Source: Gracilibacillus oryzae (GTDB lineage: Bacteria > Bacillota > Bacilli > Bacillales > Amphibacillaceae). Taken from it: a stretch of 64,000 nucleotides of DNA. Position numbers and translations under genes: made by a program. The notes under the pieces were generated by a model. The model saw nothing but the letters and a program-made list of their open reading frames with translations, was not told the DNA's origin and made no database searches. Location: assembly GCF_009498735.1 (NCBI RefSeq), contig NZ_ML762424.1, positions 92,619 through 156,618 on the forward strand, in the 5' to 3' direction. This document shows positions 63,939-64,000 of this stretch, piece after piece (within the stretch, counting starts at the first letter, position 1; every line of letters starts with the position of its first letter).

Positions 63939-63982
63939 AAAGACAGTCTGCATTTTTTATAGAAAAAGTGCAGGCTGTCTTT
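63939..63982. terminator. Stem-loop terminator at the right edge
   Basis: AAAGACAGTCTGCA and TGCAGGCTGTCTTT pair around a 16-base loop with A and T runs on the outside. The gene it serves is probably beyond the right edge. Confidence 0.75.
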
Positions 63983-64000
63983 CCTGTTAAATATAACTTA

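Overview
The window is AT-rich chromosomal DNA of a low-GC Gram-positive bacterium, most likely a Bacillaceae member of the halotolerant Oceanobacillus/Gracilibacillus/Virgibacillus kind. This rests on strong AGGAGG-type ribosome binding sites, frequent TTG starts, U-tailed terminators, CcpA-, Zur- and GlnR/TnrA-type sites, TPP and preQ1-I riboswitches, and many Bacillus-type families (YesS, YesL, YetA, YkuI, YdbC, DUF3221). The species is not proven by anything seen. No rRNA, tRNA, CRISPR array or transposase was found.

Layout. 1-7100: an MHYT sensor (cut by the window edge), a PEP/pyruvate-binding-domain protein, a three-PAS diguanylate cyclase, and a SulP transporter/UspA pair in which both genes are frameshifted. 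7400-8570: an isolated endolysin/holin pair. 8890-12000: a DsbA-like oxidoreductase and a chemotaxis receptor. 12356-30685: a large catabolic region on the minus strand for pectin rhamnogalacturonan. It holds a membrane AraC regulator (YesS-like), a GH106-like glycosidase, a rhamnogalacturonan acetylesterase, a YetA/PL26-type lyase, a complete LplABC-type importer, a DUF1961 protein, YesL and an FG-GAP propeller protein. A Gfo/Idh/MocA dehydrogenase, a sugar isomerase-fold protein and a second AraC regulator follow. None of the enzymes has a signal peptide, so breakdown appears to be intracellular after oligosaccharide import. cre-like sites suggest CcpA control.

31035-41980: a degenerate EAL protein (YkuI type), an unusual glutamine synthetase behind a perfect GlnR/TnrA box, a PC4-like YdbC, a second chemotaxis receptor, a sodium:solute symporter with a tiny partner, a luciferase-like flavoenzyme, a lipoprotein with a complete CuA copper motif, a YdcF protein and a lipoprotein nuclease. 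42160-43510: an ECF sigma/anti-sigma pair. 43823-47610: a TPP-riboswitch-controlled thiamine-precursor ABC operon ending in a TatD hydrolase. 47716-51861: an HscC-type Hsp70 with a membrane J-protein and a DUF1266 protein. 52228-57456: WrbA, a DUF3221 lipoprotein with a premature stop, an alpha/beta hydrolase, and a divergent zinc locus (ZnuA and a His-rich YtkA-like lipoprotein) with two Zur boxes between. 57640-64000: an orphan N-hydroxylase of siderophore type, preQ1-controlled queCDE, a VOC protein, and a TetR-controlled epimerase/membrane-protein operon with two matching operators.

Most noteworthy are two intergenic arrays of exactly 52-bp tandem repeats at 12.1 and 43.6 kb. They differ in sequence but share a stem-loop design, and both lie between convergent genes. 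Next come the HscC/J-protein/DUF1266 triad, three broken genes, and the cytoplasmic rhamnogalacturonan system with its PL11-like propeller protein. All family assignments come from reading the sequence by eye without database searches.
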